Below are positions 1 through 11,722 of a stretch of 64,000 nt of DNA, one piece after another. Made by a program: the position numbers and the translations under genes. This stretch comes from Coptis chinensis. Lineage: Eukaryota; Streptophyta; Magnoliopsida; Ranunculales; Ranunculaceae. The notes beneath the pieces are model-generated. The model had not been told where the DNA came from, did not search any database, and worked only from the letters and a program-made list of their open reading frames with translations. The stretch covers positions 14,340,001 through 14,404,000 of the forward strand of contig CM027380.1 in assembly GCA_015680905.1 (NCBI GenBank), given 5' to 3'. The stretch's first letter is position 1. Each line of letters begins with the position of its first letter.

Positions 1-1575
1 AGTAATTCTATCTTTTTTATTTTAAAAAACATGACTAATTAACAATTAGATAGAATTAATTGGTTTCGTTTTGACTTGTAGTTATTAATTGCCAATATTT
101 TAATATTTTCGTTTTAGCAATTTAAAATTCTAGAATTAATTGACCCTAATTGCAATTGCACTCGAATAGCTAGAAGTAGAATACATAGATTAATAGGAAT
201 GAAATAATTAAGAAGTATTTAATTTCTTGAATGAAGCAAACAAATTATCTCTCAAGTCTCAACTTGTATTTGTAGGCCCGTTCTCTCATCAAATTAAAGC
301 ATCTGTGTTAAGGATTCAAATTGAGCTTTCCCTTTAAAACATTACTTAATTTTGCTACCAAGACGAAGGGATAATTTAATCTCATTTATCTCAGCGTACA
401 CAAAAATAATCAATCTCAATCAAGTATTCAAGTTAATACAACTTTAGAATAATCTACAAAATTGGCTAATTAATTAAATTTAATTCTAACTCCTAAAATC
501 ATATGCCACCAAATACTTCCTAGTATCACTATTCATCTATACAAGAAATCGTAAATAAATGGTATAAGACATTTTGAAAAGAATTGTGAATGTTTTAAGT
601 TCAATTATTCCTAAGTTGGCCTTTTAACGTACTCGTATGTGAAGAAAAAAAAAAAAAAAAAAAAAATGCTCAATTAAATCGATACTAGAAGAAAAAACAG
701 GTTGACAATGTTTTTGTTCAGATTTTGATTCTATTCGACACTCCTGTTTTACTTTTTTTTCAATGCATGCAACCAGATTCAAAAAATCAAAAATGTTAAT
801 GGATGATTTTGAACTACAGTTTGATAAAGTTTCTCGAGATTTGATTCACTCTAACTTGCTATGGATCACAAATCGTATCATTAGATTAGAGTGATCTAAA
901 GAGCTAGGTTTTGGTAGAAATTGGTCGACAAAGGATACAACTGGCATTCAATAATTCTGAAGGGCAAAAAAGTAAGAAAAAAAAAAGCCATAACAACTTG
1001 ATGTACGACCTACATATAAAAACTCTACACGTGTCGGTGATCTATAAGGCAGACGGCGCTATCGAAATACTAGAATAAAAAATTCAATCATGTTGCGATT
1101 GGACATTGAAAGGAGCCCTTTATAGGTTGTGACAATAATACCACTAAATGGTTTTAAACATAAACCACCCTGGTTTTCCATAAATAGGTGGTTTTATTTT
1201 CTTCTAAACAGCCAATTAGCTTTCCTTAAAAAGCAAGTATTTTGTGGGGAAAAAAAGTCATTAGAGAGAGGGACCTGTGCAAGACACGCTGCTCTACTGT
1301 TTGTTCACTCTCCATTAATGCTTTACTAAGTAAGCTTAATTTTTTCTTCTAACTAATTAATCTTAATTTATTTTTCGTCTTTTTCTTCGATCTCCGAGTA
1401 ATTTACAGTTTTTTGAATATGCATGTATGTTTGATAATTTTTTATTTTATCATTTTCCTGTCTCAGATCTTTGAACATATTGATGATTATACGTCACGTT
1501 TTTTATGTTAATTTTGGCATCTTTAAATCTAGGAAAATTTGAAACTCTAAGAGTTGAATTTACTGATAAAAAGAG
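1..1575. other. AT-rich region upstream of the MADS gene
   Basis: No gene is recognised here. The stretch is strongly AT-rich with A-tracts (about 645-666) and ends in the presumed promoter and 5' leader of the MADS gene starting at 1576. The short open frames in it, such as the one at 1129-1329, lack family resemblance. A pyrimidine-rich stretch ending in CAG near 1466 could be the acceptor of a 5'UTR intron, which is common in this MADS clade, but no donor was assigned. Confidence 0.5.
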
Positions 1576-1757
1576 ATGGGGAGAGGAAAGATTGTGATCC
1601 GAAGGATCGATAACACGACAAGCAGGCAAGTAACTTTTTCGAAAAGAAGAAATGGTTTGTTGAAGAAAGCTAAGGAGCTTGCAATTCTTTGTGATGCGGA
1701 AGTTGGTCTCGTTATCTTCTCTAGTACTGGAAAGCTTTATGATTTTGCAAGCACCAG
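1576..1757 (+). CDS. MADS-box transcription factor, exon 1 (AGL17/ANR1 clade)
   Basis: Exon 1 encodes the DNA-binding MADS domain of a type II (MIKC) MADS transcription factor, a nuclear protein that binds CArG boxes as a dimer. The protein starts [13 protein letters not shown], followed by [19 protein letters not shown] and [20 protein letters not shown], the family signature almost residue for residue. The exon is 182 nt, the usual first-exon length, and ends in CAG|gtgag with a split codon (phase 2). The 'KIVIRRIDN' start and the match of exon 2 at 10770 place it near AGL17, AGL21, AGL16 and ANR1, which act in root, nitrate or stomatal programmes. The orthologue cannot be fixed from the MADS box alone. 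The ATG follows an A-rich context (aaaagagATGG). Only exons 1 and 2 are found in this window. Confidence 0.93.
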
Positions 1758-3719
1758 GTGAGATACTTTTTCTCCAAATCTCACTCATCATTCTCTCTTC
1801 CGCTTGCTCTAGCTAGCTTATATAACGAAACTATCCAAATCATGTATTTATGTAGATTAAGATTTTGAATATTTATTTGAGGAATAAACTCGTACGTCTG
1901 ATCTATTAATTTAATTACTGGAGAGAAGTTAGATCATTTGTTCATGAAATGTGCTAAAATTGAATAAATAATGTGTTCATAATCTGGGGGTTTGTCTGAG
2001 TTCAACCATGCATTGCATGGCTCCTACTAGGTGATATAAAGTAGGGTTTTGTGACCTTGTGATGTGTAGTTTGCTAGCTGATGCATGCTTTCCTCATTAT
2101 TAACTAGACTTATATCGTGAGTAGTCTGTGTATGCTATCGTAGCCACTCGGTATGTAGTAGCAATTGCATGCAGTAGGTAGATTCGATCACAAATTTCAT
2201 AGGTGATGTGGAAATTGCGAGTGTGCTTGCACATAATGACTGGGGGAGTTTCTCTATATATAAATGTTCCACCATTAGAAAGGGGGAAGAATTGTTGATG
2301 AGAGAAATGGAATTGGTAGGTGTTCCAGTTGAGCACTTAATATATTTTGTAAGGATAGGGAAAATTTCGATCTACACGTTTTCTACCTTAGTATCTATCG
2401 TTTCGGCATGTAATTTGGATATGAAACTTTTAGAGTTTAGAGTAAGAAGTCTAAATGGCTTAGCACGCACAGTCAATTAAAAACTTCATTCTGTGCTTTG
2501 AGCCGGCCTGTGAATACTATATACCATTTTTTTTTCCTGATAATAGTGAAAGCTATATATTATGTGGAGAAGTGTATCCCTAACGTGGAAAAATATAAAT
2601 GACTCATATCCCTTTGCCACACAGCATACCTTGTCGCGAACATATGATTCCATGCGTCCAAATATCTATGGAGTAGTACACATATATATGTATAAATATA
2701 TATTACTAAAACAACCATGCTCTATGCTACTAAACCTCAGGCTGGTGAGCTTCAAACCTAACCTAAGTAGTTAACATTGGTTTTCGAACTTTTTTTTATT
2801 AAGGAGCGACGGTGATTCGTTGGATTTGATCGGATATATGTCTTTGGTCCGATTGCTTTCAAATATATAATAATGGTATCTATAATCATACCAAGATTTT
2901 CTAAATGGTTATCCTGGGAGACAACATATGCAATATCAAATTCTCATGAACACATCAAATTAACTCAATCTTGGAGTACTATGGAGAATTCATACACAAC
3001 ACAAAAGTTAAAAATGAAAAAGAGGAGATGGAGAAAAGTAAATATGTATTAGAGAACCAGTACAATAATTAATTAGTACATTTGATTTTGCAAATCTATG
3101 TGTTGCGTTTGAGATCCATTTATCATGGGATATAACTTGCAATACAAGAACTTCTAAAAGACAATTTCTAATTTTTAAGATTTTTTTAACAAGTGGAAAT
3201 TTTATTGACAATAATAATGAGTTTTACAAATAATTAAGACAGACATGCAACAAGTTGTGTCGTAAGTCTTTTTTGAATAACAAATCCTATCATTTTAAAA
3301 ACAAACTCGTTAGAACTAGTTGTCATAAAATTATTGTCCATAACTTTCTGAAGTCTCTCGAGGAGCTCAACAGATTTGTTATCTCAAGAACCAAAGTGTT
3401 GTTGAACCTAACCTAATAAAACAATGTTATAGTTAATCCTACCTTCTTAATGCATCTCTATCTTCCCTGTCATCTCTTGCTTCTTTCTCCTATCTCAAAG
3501 TCACTATTCCTAGCCCCTTGGCGGAGGACTCTTAGTTGCATGTTTTCCTATCTCAAATGTCATCGACCTCATTTGGATTAATGAGAAAATCTTGAGGAGT
3601 TTCTTTCTTCACTTGTACCCAACCCTCCAAAATCATCACATAAAATGTCTCTTGATCCATCGATATTTAAAACCCGAGAAAATATGTCTACAATGTGTTG
3701 AATGGTCCCTAAAGGCATC

Positions 3720-5070
3720 TAGTATGCTCTTTTTTCATATAGGGCAAATATCACCATCATAGTACATAAGAATAATAAGATGGTACCGGAGAATGACACA
3801 ATACTCCACCTGCGACATACATTGTCCAAGTTCCTCCATCGGAATAGCAAGTGGAAATCATTTGCATGTTCATTTTGCAAGCTCCCAATGAATGATGAGC
3901 ACATAACTCAAATTCCCTCTCAAAACCAACAACAATCTTACCGTTGAAAGCTTTTGCCAAAACTTTTTTGGGGTTTTAAGGGGATGGTAGCATTCACAGC
4001 CCGAGAATTAAGGTCAAAATCGAGTAGACGGAGATGCAATGCACTGCTAGTATCATCAAGAATCTCACCCATAGGCACTGGGCCACAACTCCTAAGAATG
4101 TGGTTCTTAAGCTCTAAAGTCTTAAAACGGGAAGCAACAAAAGCAAATGTCGAGACATCAATGGCACAATAGATACCTAACTCACCAAGATGTAATGGAA
4201 GTGTCGCTAAATGCCATTGTAGATCACTAAAGCCAGGACCATCAGAAACTACAATACCTAAAGAACACCGCGGAGATGCTGATCAAAAGCCTTACCTGCC
4301 TCTCTAAAAATGGATGGTGGACAAGTACGAATCGCAAAGGCTAACTTAGAGAGCCCAACACAAGCTTGTAAGAATGATAACTCACATTGTGGATCCTCCA
4401 ATACAGCTAAACGGTCCATCAAAGTCATTGTCTTTTAACACACTTGCGAGTAAGGCCTATGATAGAAGATGAATCAGTGCTAACTACCCCTACTAGCAAC
4501 CTGACCCTTGTTGAGGGCAGGATAAATCTGAAGGAAAAAGACTGGGAGTGGAGCGACGTGGATCCAGTGATGGCTAAAATATCTCAGTTTTAGCCACATG
4601 AAGAACCTACCCGTGAGAAGGTCCTTCTTCCTGAATCATACTCAAAGCTGCCGCCACCTGTTTTGTATCCCCAATCAGAATCCTATCGTCTAAGTACCAA
4701 GTCTGTAGTAATAACTGACATCTATACTGGATCTGTAGAATCAGAAGATGCAACATCAGTGAAAAGAGAAAGGGACCCAAAAGGTCGCCTTGCTGGACCC
4801 CAGTAGCAGATCATATGTAATCATCTTCCAAGTATAATTTCGCAAGTTGACAATACAAATACTCGACCACCCAAGGGGCAATAGTTGGGCATCAGATACG
4901 AACCTCTCTCAACATAGTAGTTCGATTAACTATGTTAAAAGCATTCTGAAAATCTACAAACAATATAAAAAAGGAAATACTATCACTGTTAACATATATC
5001 ATGCAATTGACGGTGCAAAAATCACCTTTGCTCCACTAGGGACAACAACCCCATATTGAAAATTTAGAAT
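3720..5070 (-). mobile_element. Degenerate reverse transcriptase, non-LTR (LINE) type
   Basis: Minus-strand translation gives a broken but recognisable reverse transcriptase. It has a GVQQGD-like motif near 4770-4805 and a catalytic-site motif YLDD near 4685-4700 (followed by R instead of the usual G). Downstream segments resemble the plant family that continues with 'FGDLQW' and 'ASRL' blocks (about 4240-4080). Several stop codons and frame changes interrupt it, so it is a dead copy. The open frames on the plus strand here (3954-4172, 4847-5059) are shadows. The family assignment rests on recalled motifs, and the element's ends were not found. Confidence 0.65.
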
Positions 5071-5249
5071 ACAAAAGGAATATATGGGTTGGGGCAACAT
5101 GCTGCACCCACCTAGTTCAAACAAAATGAACTACACACCTTTAAGGGAAATGGAGTAAATTACATTCATCAAACAAATATGATAAAGACCTCGAAGGATC
5201 TTTCCATTTATGTAGCCAAGATGGTTGACCATTGACGAAAATGGACACA

Positions 5250-5800
5250 TTGTCCTGTAGTGCCGCACCTGCTTTAGAAAGAGCATCTATTCCCCCATGT
5301 TTGTAGTTGAGACTTGCAGTTCTTCAAAGGCTAACTTGGTAGCAAAGTTCATGGTAAATTGTTTGTGTTAAATGATAGAGTAGTTGCTACAGAATCAATG
5401 TCCACCAGTTGCTGCCTAAAAATCCTAGTAACTGCACGTACACTCATTACCTTCAACCATTGCTAGACATTCTGCTCTAAAGTTGGGGCAAATAACAATA
5501 TTTTCCATAGTGAAAACTTGAATTCACCATTGTTATCTCTGCGTACAACACCACATGGTCTTGGGTTATTTCTGAGGGATGCCCCATCTGTGTTTAGTAC
5601 TTAAAGGAAATTTGGCTCAGATCCAACAGCATTACTTCATTTGAGGAGCTTTCCTGGGTCCACAATTCATCGAAGAAGGAGAGTGTTCACTTCTTGACCA
5701 TAGTTAAAACTGCATGCATGAGAGAGTTGACCAGTAATCCACGTGCTTACATAAGCTTTGCAGTCCCATATGTTAGAGCATTTCTAGGTGGTGTTAGTAT
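5250..5800 (-). mobile_element. RNase H-like (RVT_3) fragment of a plant LINE
   Basis: On the minus strand, about 5610-5440 reads 'LNTDGASLRN' and then 'CGVVRRDNNGEFK', the start of the plant retroelement RNase H fold, where the Asp of NTDGA is catalytic. The upstream part (5800-5620) resembles the linker before that domain. Stops follow. It lies upstream, in minus orientation, of the reverse transcriptase fragment at 3720-5070. In an intact LINE the RNase H lies downstream of the RT, so the two are probably separate insertions or a rearranged copy. Confidence 0.6.
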
Positions 5801-6269
5801 CACCTACATGTTTGAGGCTGAAATTTGAAACAAGTATCCAAAATTTTAACCAACTCTAGGTGGAGGCAAATAACAGCCGCAAATTTGGAGTAAGACTTAC
5901 CACCGCAACACTACTTTATCGTGGCGACACTACCAATGTAAGCCCCAAATGAAAAAAAAAATAAAAATAAAAAAACCCATGCGACATTCCCACTGTCGCC
6001 AACCCTTTAAAAATATCAAACCCATGCGATATACTCTTTAACAATGTTATAATGGTGAATAAGAGTCGATCTCAATCTAAAGCATTGTCTAAATATCAAA
6101 CCCTTATAAACTAAGAGAAATGGACGAAGAAGAGAATATTAGTCTTGATGGTTGATTTAAACTAGTAGAGATTTTCTTTTGCTCAAGGATAATTTTGTAT
6201 TAAAGGTAAAAAGTTATAAAGAAATAAAATTAAAGTTACATCCTATGTGGCCATGGATAGTGTTCCATG

Positions 6270-6645
6270 CCAGATTTTTATGTAAACCTGTAGTAGGTTG
6301 CATTGGGGGTCCTCTAGTGCTTGTTTGAAGTCTGGTCCATGCATTCACCATCCACATGCGAGAATGCATCCTTCCTTAGCACAAGAATCAGCCCCAAAGT
6401 TGGTTTCCCTCCATGTGTCTGTGATGTTCACCCAATTTAGTTACGCTTTGAGGTTTTCACCATATATATCCCACCTTGTTTGACTGAAAAGCATAGACAG
6501 CGACTTGTGAGCCTGATTCTATCCATAAGTCCCTCCATCTTTGCTCAATTGCTCTCCTTGTACTTTCTATAATGTCGTGACATTCTGCAATATAACAAGT
6601 CTCCACACCTAGACTCCCAATGCAATAATTTGAACTAGAAGAGAC
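6270..6645 (-). mobile_element. RNase H-like C-terminal fragment of a LINE
   Basis: Minus-strand frames give 'LWIESGSQVAVYAFQSNK' followed by 'TWRETNFGADSCAKEG'. These correspond to the 'ESDS..V' and 'REANFVADALAK' blocks at the C-terminal end of plant LINE RNase H domains. At least one frame change separates the blocks. This is a second RNase H relic in the same intron and in the same orientation. It is about 0.65 kb from the fragment at 5250-5800 and may or may not derive from the same insertion. Confidence 0.55.
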
Positions 6646-8459
6646 GAACAATTAATATATTTATGAAATAATTTGAAATTCAAGGGAGAAAAATTCTACA
6701 TAATAGGATAACAACACGTGTTATGCACATTTAGACCTATGATATCTGAATAATAAAAATGATTCTCATCACTATACTTATGATTGACATATACTCTGAT
6801 ACAGTCATTTTTGGGCTCTTCACTTTCACACACAGAACAACTCCCATTAGTTCTTCTGCATGAAAGTCTTTGATTTACACTTTCTCATGTATAACTTAAG
6901 TGCATGGCCTACATTTACAAGAATACAAATATGAATGTTACTAACTACTATGTTCATAGTGGCTTCATATTGCCCCCTTGATAGGAGAAATTAGCCTACG
7001 AATTGGAAATGAGTTAATAATATGAAGAAAATGGCACTCTCACAAAGCTTTCCTCTCCTTTCTACAGTACAAAAAAAATATAAAACTCAAGAGAAGATTC
7101 ACATTCTCTCCCCTTCTCTCAAATACAAGTCTCATCAACCAAGAATTAAATTTCATTCTATTCTCATTTGGTACACCACTTTTTCTTTCTTCTTTTTTTT
7201 TTTTTTTTTTCTTCTATAAACTGCCTGATTGTAATAACTAAAACTAGAAAGTAGACTCGTGCATACGAACCGCTCTTTTAAAAATTTACTCAGCAATCAT
7301 AACAAATCGTGATTTCTATTTTCGTCGCTAACCTATTTTAATTTATTAACAAATTGTTTTAATTAAGTCTTAAAAACCCGTGTTTTTTAATTAGGGGAGG
7401 AATCCTATTTTAATTTGGAAATAAAGAGTTTTTATGCTATTATTTGAGTTTTGATTTTAAAAAGAAAAGAGATTCCCATTTGAAGTTGGATTCTAAAAGA
7501 AAAAAAAATTCCATTTTAAGTTAACTATTAAGTTGATGACGTAAAATTTTAATAGAGCTCGAAAAATACCCCTTGTGAGAACTTTAATATTAAGATATAT
7601 ATATATAATTTCCTTACGTGCACAACAAGCTGACCCAACAAGAAAAACAAGGATGAAATCAATACAATTAAAACAATCAAAAGCACTAAACATCCGGTAT
7701 TCTCGACGTGAACTCCACCAACAGCAGTAACAAAATCACATTGGAAACCACATCTTCTTATCTGGACCAGCTTCAACCTTGCTCATTCATCCACCGTGTT
7801 GGACAGTCTTCCAAAGTAAAAACTCGTAAGTCTTCAAATTGCACAACATAACACTCCATGACAAAAGTGGCATATAAGCAATTCCAATGGAACGCCCCAC
7901 CCAAAGCCCAACAAAGGAACGGTGGCCTGACCAATAAACTCAAACCAGCAAACCGGACAACGGGTAGATTAAGGGAGATAGCCTTGGCTTGGAACAAGCA
8001 AAGTATAAAGCCAAACCAGAAAATCAAACACAAGGGCTGAACCCATAGCTTTGGCGTCGATTGAGAGATGCTGGACTAAGTAAAGCCAACTTAAAGCAAC
8101 AAACACCACCAAAAACCTAGATTTGACTTATTCAAGGTCTTCAAACAAGAAACAATCTGCAAAAATAACGAAGATGGCTTCCCAAAAAGAGGCAACCCAA
8201 AAACCCACAACCAAATCCAATGAAGACCAAAACCAGTGTCGATCTAAGTACGGGTTAGAGAAAACCCCACAATTAAAAGAGAAGCTTTTTTCTCTTTTTC
8301 TTCTTCTTTATTGCTTCCGAGTAAGAGATCTACCTTGAATCTAGGACATTTGGGTTGTGGATGGGATGAGAAGAGTGAAATTTGGGTTGGAGAAGGCTAC
8401 TAGGCTAGGGTTTGAATAAGAAAATAAGGGTTTTTGGTACATCTCAAAATAACTATTTT

Positions 8460-9161
8460 TAGTAACGATTCACCCATTCTGCTTCATGTCAATATTGTCC
8501 CCAGTTAGCCACAGTGAATTCCGACAGTGTGGAGTTTATTTATAAGGAGACTTCCTAGTAGGTCACTCATCGTGGTACTGATCCCTCCTGATTGAGCACG
8601 CTCAAATACAAAATTCTCACCAATCTACAGCCAACTGAGCTTGAAAAGGCAACGATATTAGACTTTAGCAGATAATTACCCATATCCAAGATCTAGGACA
8701 ACTCTTAAACGAAGTAGGACCATACTATGGACGCAACTGTCACTCATCACTAGACTAAGCACCTTTCCTACATAGCCCTACTCGGGCCACACCCAGACAG
8801 ACCCACCACCTTTGAATCAAGCCATTATTTGCTCTAATACCATTGTGTCGATTAGCTCTATCATGTCTTGTCGATATTCTCCTCACTTACCCATTGTGGA
8901 AATTCAACCGTATAGAGTTTTATATCCAATGAGACTTCCTAGTAGGTCACCCGTCCTAGTACTGCCATTGCCTTAGCATGCTTAACTATAAAGTGCTCAC
9001 CAACCCTGCAGCCAATTGTACACGTTTGAAAAGACCACAACATTAGGAGTTGAAATATAATTTCCCATATCCTAGATCTACGACAGCTTCGTAAGTAAAG
9101 TAGAACCACACCGTAGTGCAACCATTACCCATCACCGGGCAATATAGGCGCCTTTCCAACA
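8460..9161 (-). mobile_element. Cassandra-type TRIM retrotransposon with 5S-like LTRs
   Basis: Two related segments of about 315 bp, at about 8460-8772 and 8844-9161, flank a core of only 71 bp. On the minus strand the core begins with a primer-binding site complementary to initiator Met tRNA (TGGTATTAGAGC, plus positions 8831-8842) directly beside the right-hand LTR. The element is therefore in minus orientation with its 5' LTR on the right. The LTRs contain 5S-rRNA-like sequence, the hallmark of Cassandra TRIMs. There is no coding capacity, as expected. The two LTRs differ at many positions, so the copy is old. The left boundary is approximate, and the flanks (TATTT and TACTT) do not give a perfect target-site duplication. 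Confidence 0.75.
8931..8990 (-). repeat. 5S rRNA-like promoter segment in the TRIM LTR
   Basis: Read on the minus strand, this segment contains GTTAAGCATGCTAAGGC and then GACGGGTGACCTACTAGG. These correspond to the A-box and C-box region of plant 5S rRNA (AGTTAAGCGTGCTTGGGC and GATGGGTGACCTCCTGGG). The left LTR carries a more diverged copy at about 8568-8625. It is not a functional 5S gene: the 5' part of the gene is not recognisable and both boxes carry substitutions. Confidence 0.7.
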
Positions 9162-10769
9162 TACTTTTCCTCTGGCCTCATTCAAAATTGTTACAATAAT
9201 TTTGTACGTTACGTTGAATTTACATTTCTACCCTATATTATAATTTATAACAAGTAAAAATTAAAACCCTAAGGGTATAACATTACATGTATTTTTGTTA
9301 AGAAAAAGTAAACACCACTATAGGCCATAATGTGGGCGGGCCTTATAAGAGCTTTAGAGTTTAGAGGGTCGGGCTGAAGGCCGCCCTCATGCTTCAAAAT
9401 CTAGGCCCTTACCCTTTCCTCAAAACATGAGGGCCAGACCAGGCAGGTCCAGCTGAGGGTTTTTTTTACACCCCTAGGCTATCGCATATGCCAACTATAG
9501 TTATTGTCATGGATTGTAGTGGTGGTGGCAATTTAGGTTATTATGGATGGTAAAGGTAGTGGTGGAGTGGTGTTAGTCATTAATGTTAAACAGTCCAAGC
9601 TCCACCGGTGGATTAATGAAGAAGGAGTTTTTAATAATTGGTCCTACTCTTAATAGTGATATTTGCAGTTTGGTCCTTAGGTCACGTGTACGATATGTGG
9701 GCATTATAGCCATTTTGGAAAAATATGTATGGAATAGACGGCCGTTCAGTCCACTCACAGAAAGGCAAAGTCAACACACTTTAACACAATTTCAGACCAA
9801 ACCCTAATATCACTAGGACCAAAATGCAAAACACCCTTAATATTAACTCTAAATTTTTAACTGTTATGATCCACTAATAGCCTTTTGAAAAATAATTTTG
9901 AAAGCACCAGTAAATGAATATACAACAATGAACACAAACTAAATCCCCTCTGAAAGAAACAGGTCCAGCATGTACTATAGCTAGACACAATATGCACCAA
10001 ATTTACAGCATACATGTATGAAAGCATGCTGACATGTAACAATTTTTTAGTAAAAGTGTATTCTATAAAAATTTCTACTAAAATGGCTTTCATAAGAAAA
10101 ATATAATAAAGTACCCAAATAAATAAATAATAATAATAATATGGTGGTAAATAAACCAATCTCTCTGTTTTCTCTAGGCCTTCCACAATCACTTGTAATT
10201 CATGATGAACTGACACCACATGCATAAGGCAATACTACAAAACCTGAATTGTCTTTTAGAATACCCTCACGACAGCTCTGGTTTCCCCTCTTAGAATACT
10301 ACAGAACCTAGAAGTGTCTTAGTATACCCCCACACACATCTTTAGCTTTCTTTTATTATCTTTATGAACTGATATGAAAATACTCTGATGTCGTTAATTT
10401 TGATTGTGGGGATGAAATAGCATATCAATATATCATAAAAAACTAGTTATAAAAATTACCTCAATATTCTGATATCTTCTTCATTGCTTCAGCGCATCTT
10501 TCTGATAACACACATCAATGTAATTAAATAAATACAAGAATGTTCGCCAATATAAAGAATAAACATGATAAGTAGATAACAGATCCATCTAAATTTTAGA
10601 CGGTTTCGTGGAACAAACACCACATTTTTACCTTTTTGGAAGCACAACCTTATCAGCCTTTTTTCTTCTCATGTGCTACATGCTCCACGGATTATTTCAA
10701 AGTTGGGATCTATGTTCTATTGAATAAATGATTACAAAAACGCTGATGATTTTACCTTGTCATTACCAG

Positions 10770-10848
10770 CATGAAATCTGTAATTGATCAGTATAACAAG
10801 TCCAAGGAGGAACATCATCAATTGCTGAATCCAACTTCAGAAGTCAAG
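10770..10848 (+). CDS. MADS-box gene, exon 2 (start of I region)
   Basis: The exon is 79 nt, the usual second-exon length in MIKC genes, between ccag (10766-10769) and gtatct (10849). Joined to exon 1 it continues the frame with S-MKSVIDQYNKSKEEHHQLL, then NPTSEVK. This is characteristic of AGL17-clade proteins ('MK..I.RYNK.KEEHHQLLNP.SEVK') and covers the intervening region. The next exon of the clade would begin with a 'FWQRE' block. I looked for it and for the K-box exons on the plus strand downstream and found none. The gene is either truncated here or has another enormous intron. Confidence 0.9.
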
Positions 10849-11386
10849 GTATCTCTCAAAACCTCTCTTGTATCTCATGCAAGCTTTCCTGCAGGAGTGA
10901 AGGCATATCTTGTGATGTTACTTATTAAAATCACATACCAATATATGGGACTATAAACAATACTGCTAAATGTTATAGGAGTAAGCATGCTGTTGGTATA
11001 ATAGTAGTCTTGCTGGAAGGCTGCAGAAATCCATCAGAGCATATGTTTGCTATAGCATCAGATGTGTACATACTCATAAATATGGTATCAACAACTGATT
11101 TATATGCAGTAATCCAAGTTTCCATCACTAGCTGGTTGTTTTAATATTACATGTGGGTTTATGGAAGATTCATCAACCATACCAACAGCAGTAAGAGGCA
11201 CGGTTATCTAGGCCTTTTGGTGGCATTACAGAATTTTTATTAGTTCTTTTGATTATAATTGCTTCAAAAATTCTTCACCCATCAATGTGAACCTCGAGAT
11301 AAGAAGAATCCTGAGGAGAGATTTTCAGTAATCATAGTAAATAAATCTCACAGTGCTCAACTTCTGGACATAGTGAAAACAAAACT
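10849..11386. other. No gene recognised (MADS intron 2 or flank)
   Basis: This stretch starts with the splice donor of MADS exon 2. I see no further exon, RNA gene or clear repeat. The open frames here read as random sequence. Confidence 0.5.
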
Positions 11387-11722
11387 GATGCGAGGACGCA
11401 ATAGACTATCATGTGCACAGCACATGCATAATGCTACAGCTAGAGTTTATCTTTTATCCTATTTCTATTTTGAATCCTTAGTTAATTAGAATTAGACTAG
11501 CTTCTATTTTAGTTTCCCAAGTTCTATTATGATTAGGATTTGTTCTTTTTAGCAACTAGTTCTCTTTATAAACAGATGTAAACCTTAAGATTTTCAGACT
11601 TGATTATTATTATCGAATTAAGAGAATTCGGTTTTCTATTCAAACCCTAGTTTTTGGGTATTTCCATAAATTTTTATTGGTGTTTATCATCGAAGATTGC
11701 TTCCGCCTTCGAGTATACATCA
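11387..11722 (+). repeat. LTR relic (probably a 5' LTR)
   Basis: The segment begins TGATGCGAGGACGC and ends ..TACATCA. It contains a promoter-like CTCTTTATAAACAG block and a region typical of LTR R/U5, and is followed directly by aattggtgtca, which resembles a primer-binding site (TTGGTGTCA). Its ends resemble those of the solo LTR at 15077-15368 (TGATGCGGAC..CTACATCA), so both may be one family. No matching right LTR or target-site duplication was found, so the element is truncated. Confidence 0.45.

Larger units (their letters stand above)
1758..10769 (+). other. MADS gene intron 1 (about 9.0 kb, transposon-filled)
   Basis: The donor gtgaga at 1758 and the acceptor ccag at 10766-10769 join two exons whose split codon fits (AG + C = Ser). 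First introns of MIKC genes are often long and can hold regulatory elements, but much of this one is repeats: LINE relics on the minus strand (3.7-6.6 kb) and a Cassandra-type TRIM (8.46-9.16 kb). In 1758-3700, 6650-8455 and 9162-10769 I see only AT-rich DNA, homopolymers (a T-tract at about 7192-7215) and short open frames without recognisable family. A GC-richer patch at about 9330-9480 is probably a degraded repeat. Confidence 0.8.

Noticed and set aside
1178..1192. CArG-box-like ccataaatagg upstream of the MADS gene
   Set aside because: It has seven rather than six A/T bases between CC and GG. One near-match in AT-rich DNA is expected by chance.
1450..1791. 113-codon minus-strand frame over MADS exon 1
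   Set aside because: It is antisense to a strongly conserved MADS-box exon and has no family of its own.
8460..9161. A 5S rRNA gene pair
   Set aside because: The 5S similarity is partial, diverged and placed within two LTRs with a primer-binding site between them, so it is a TRIM and not rDNA.
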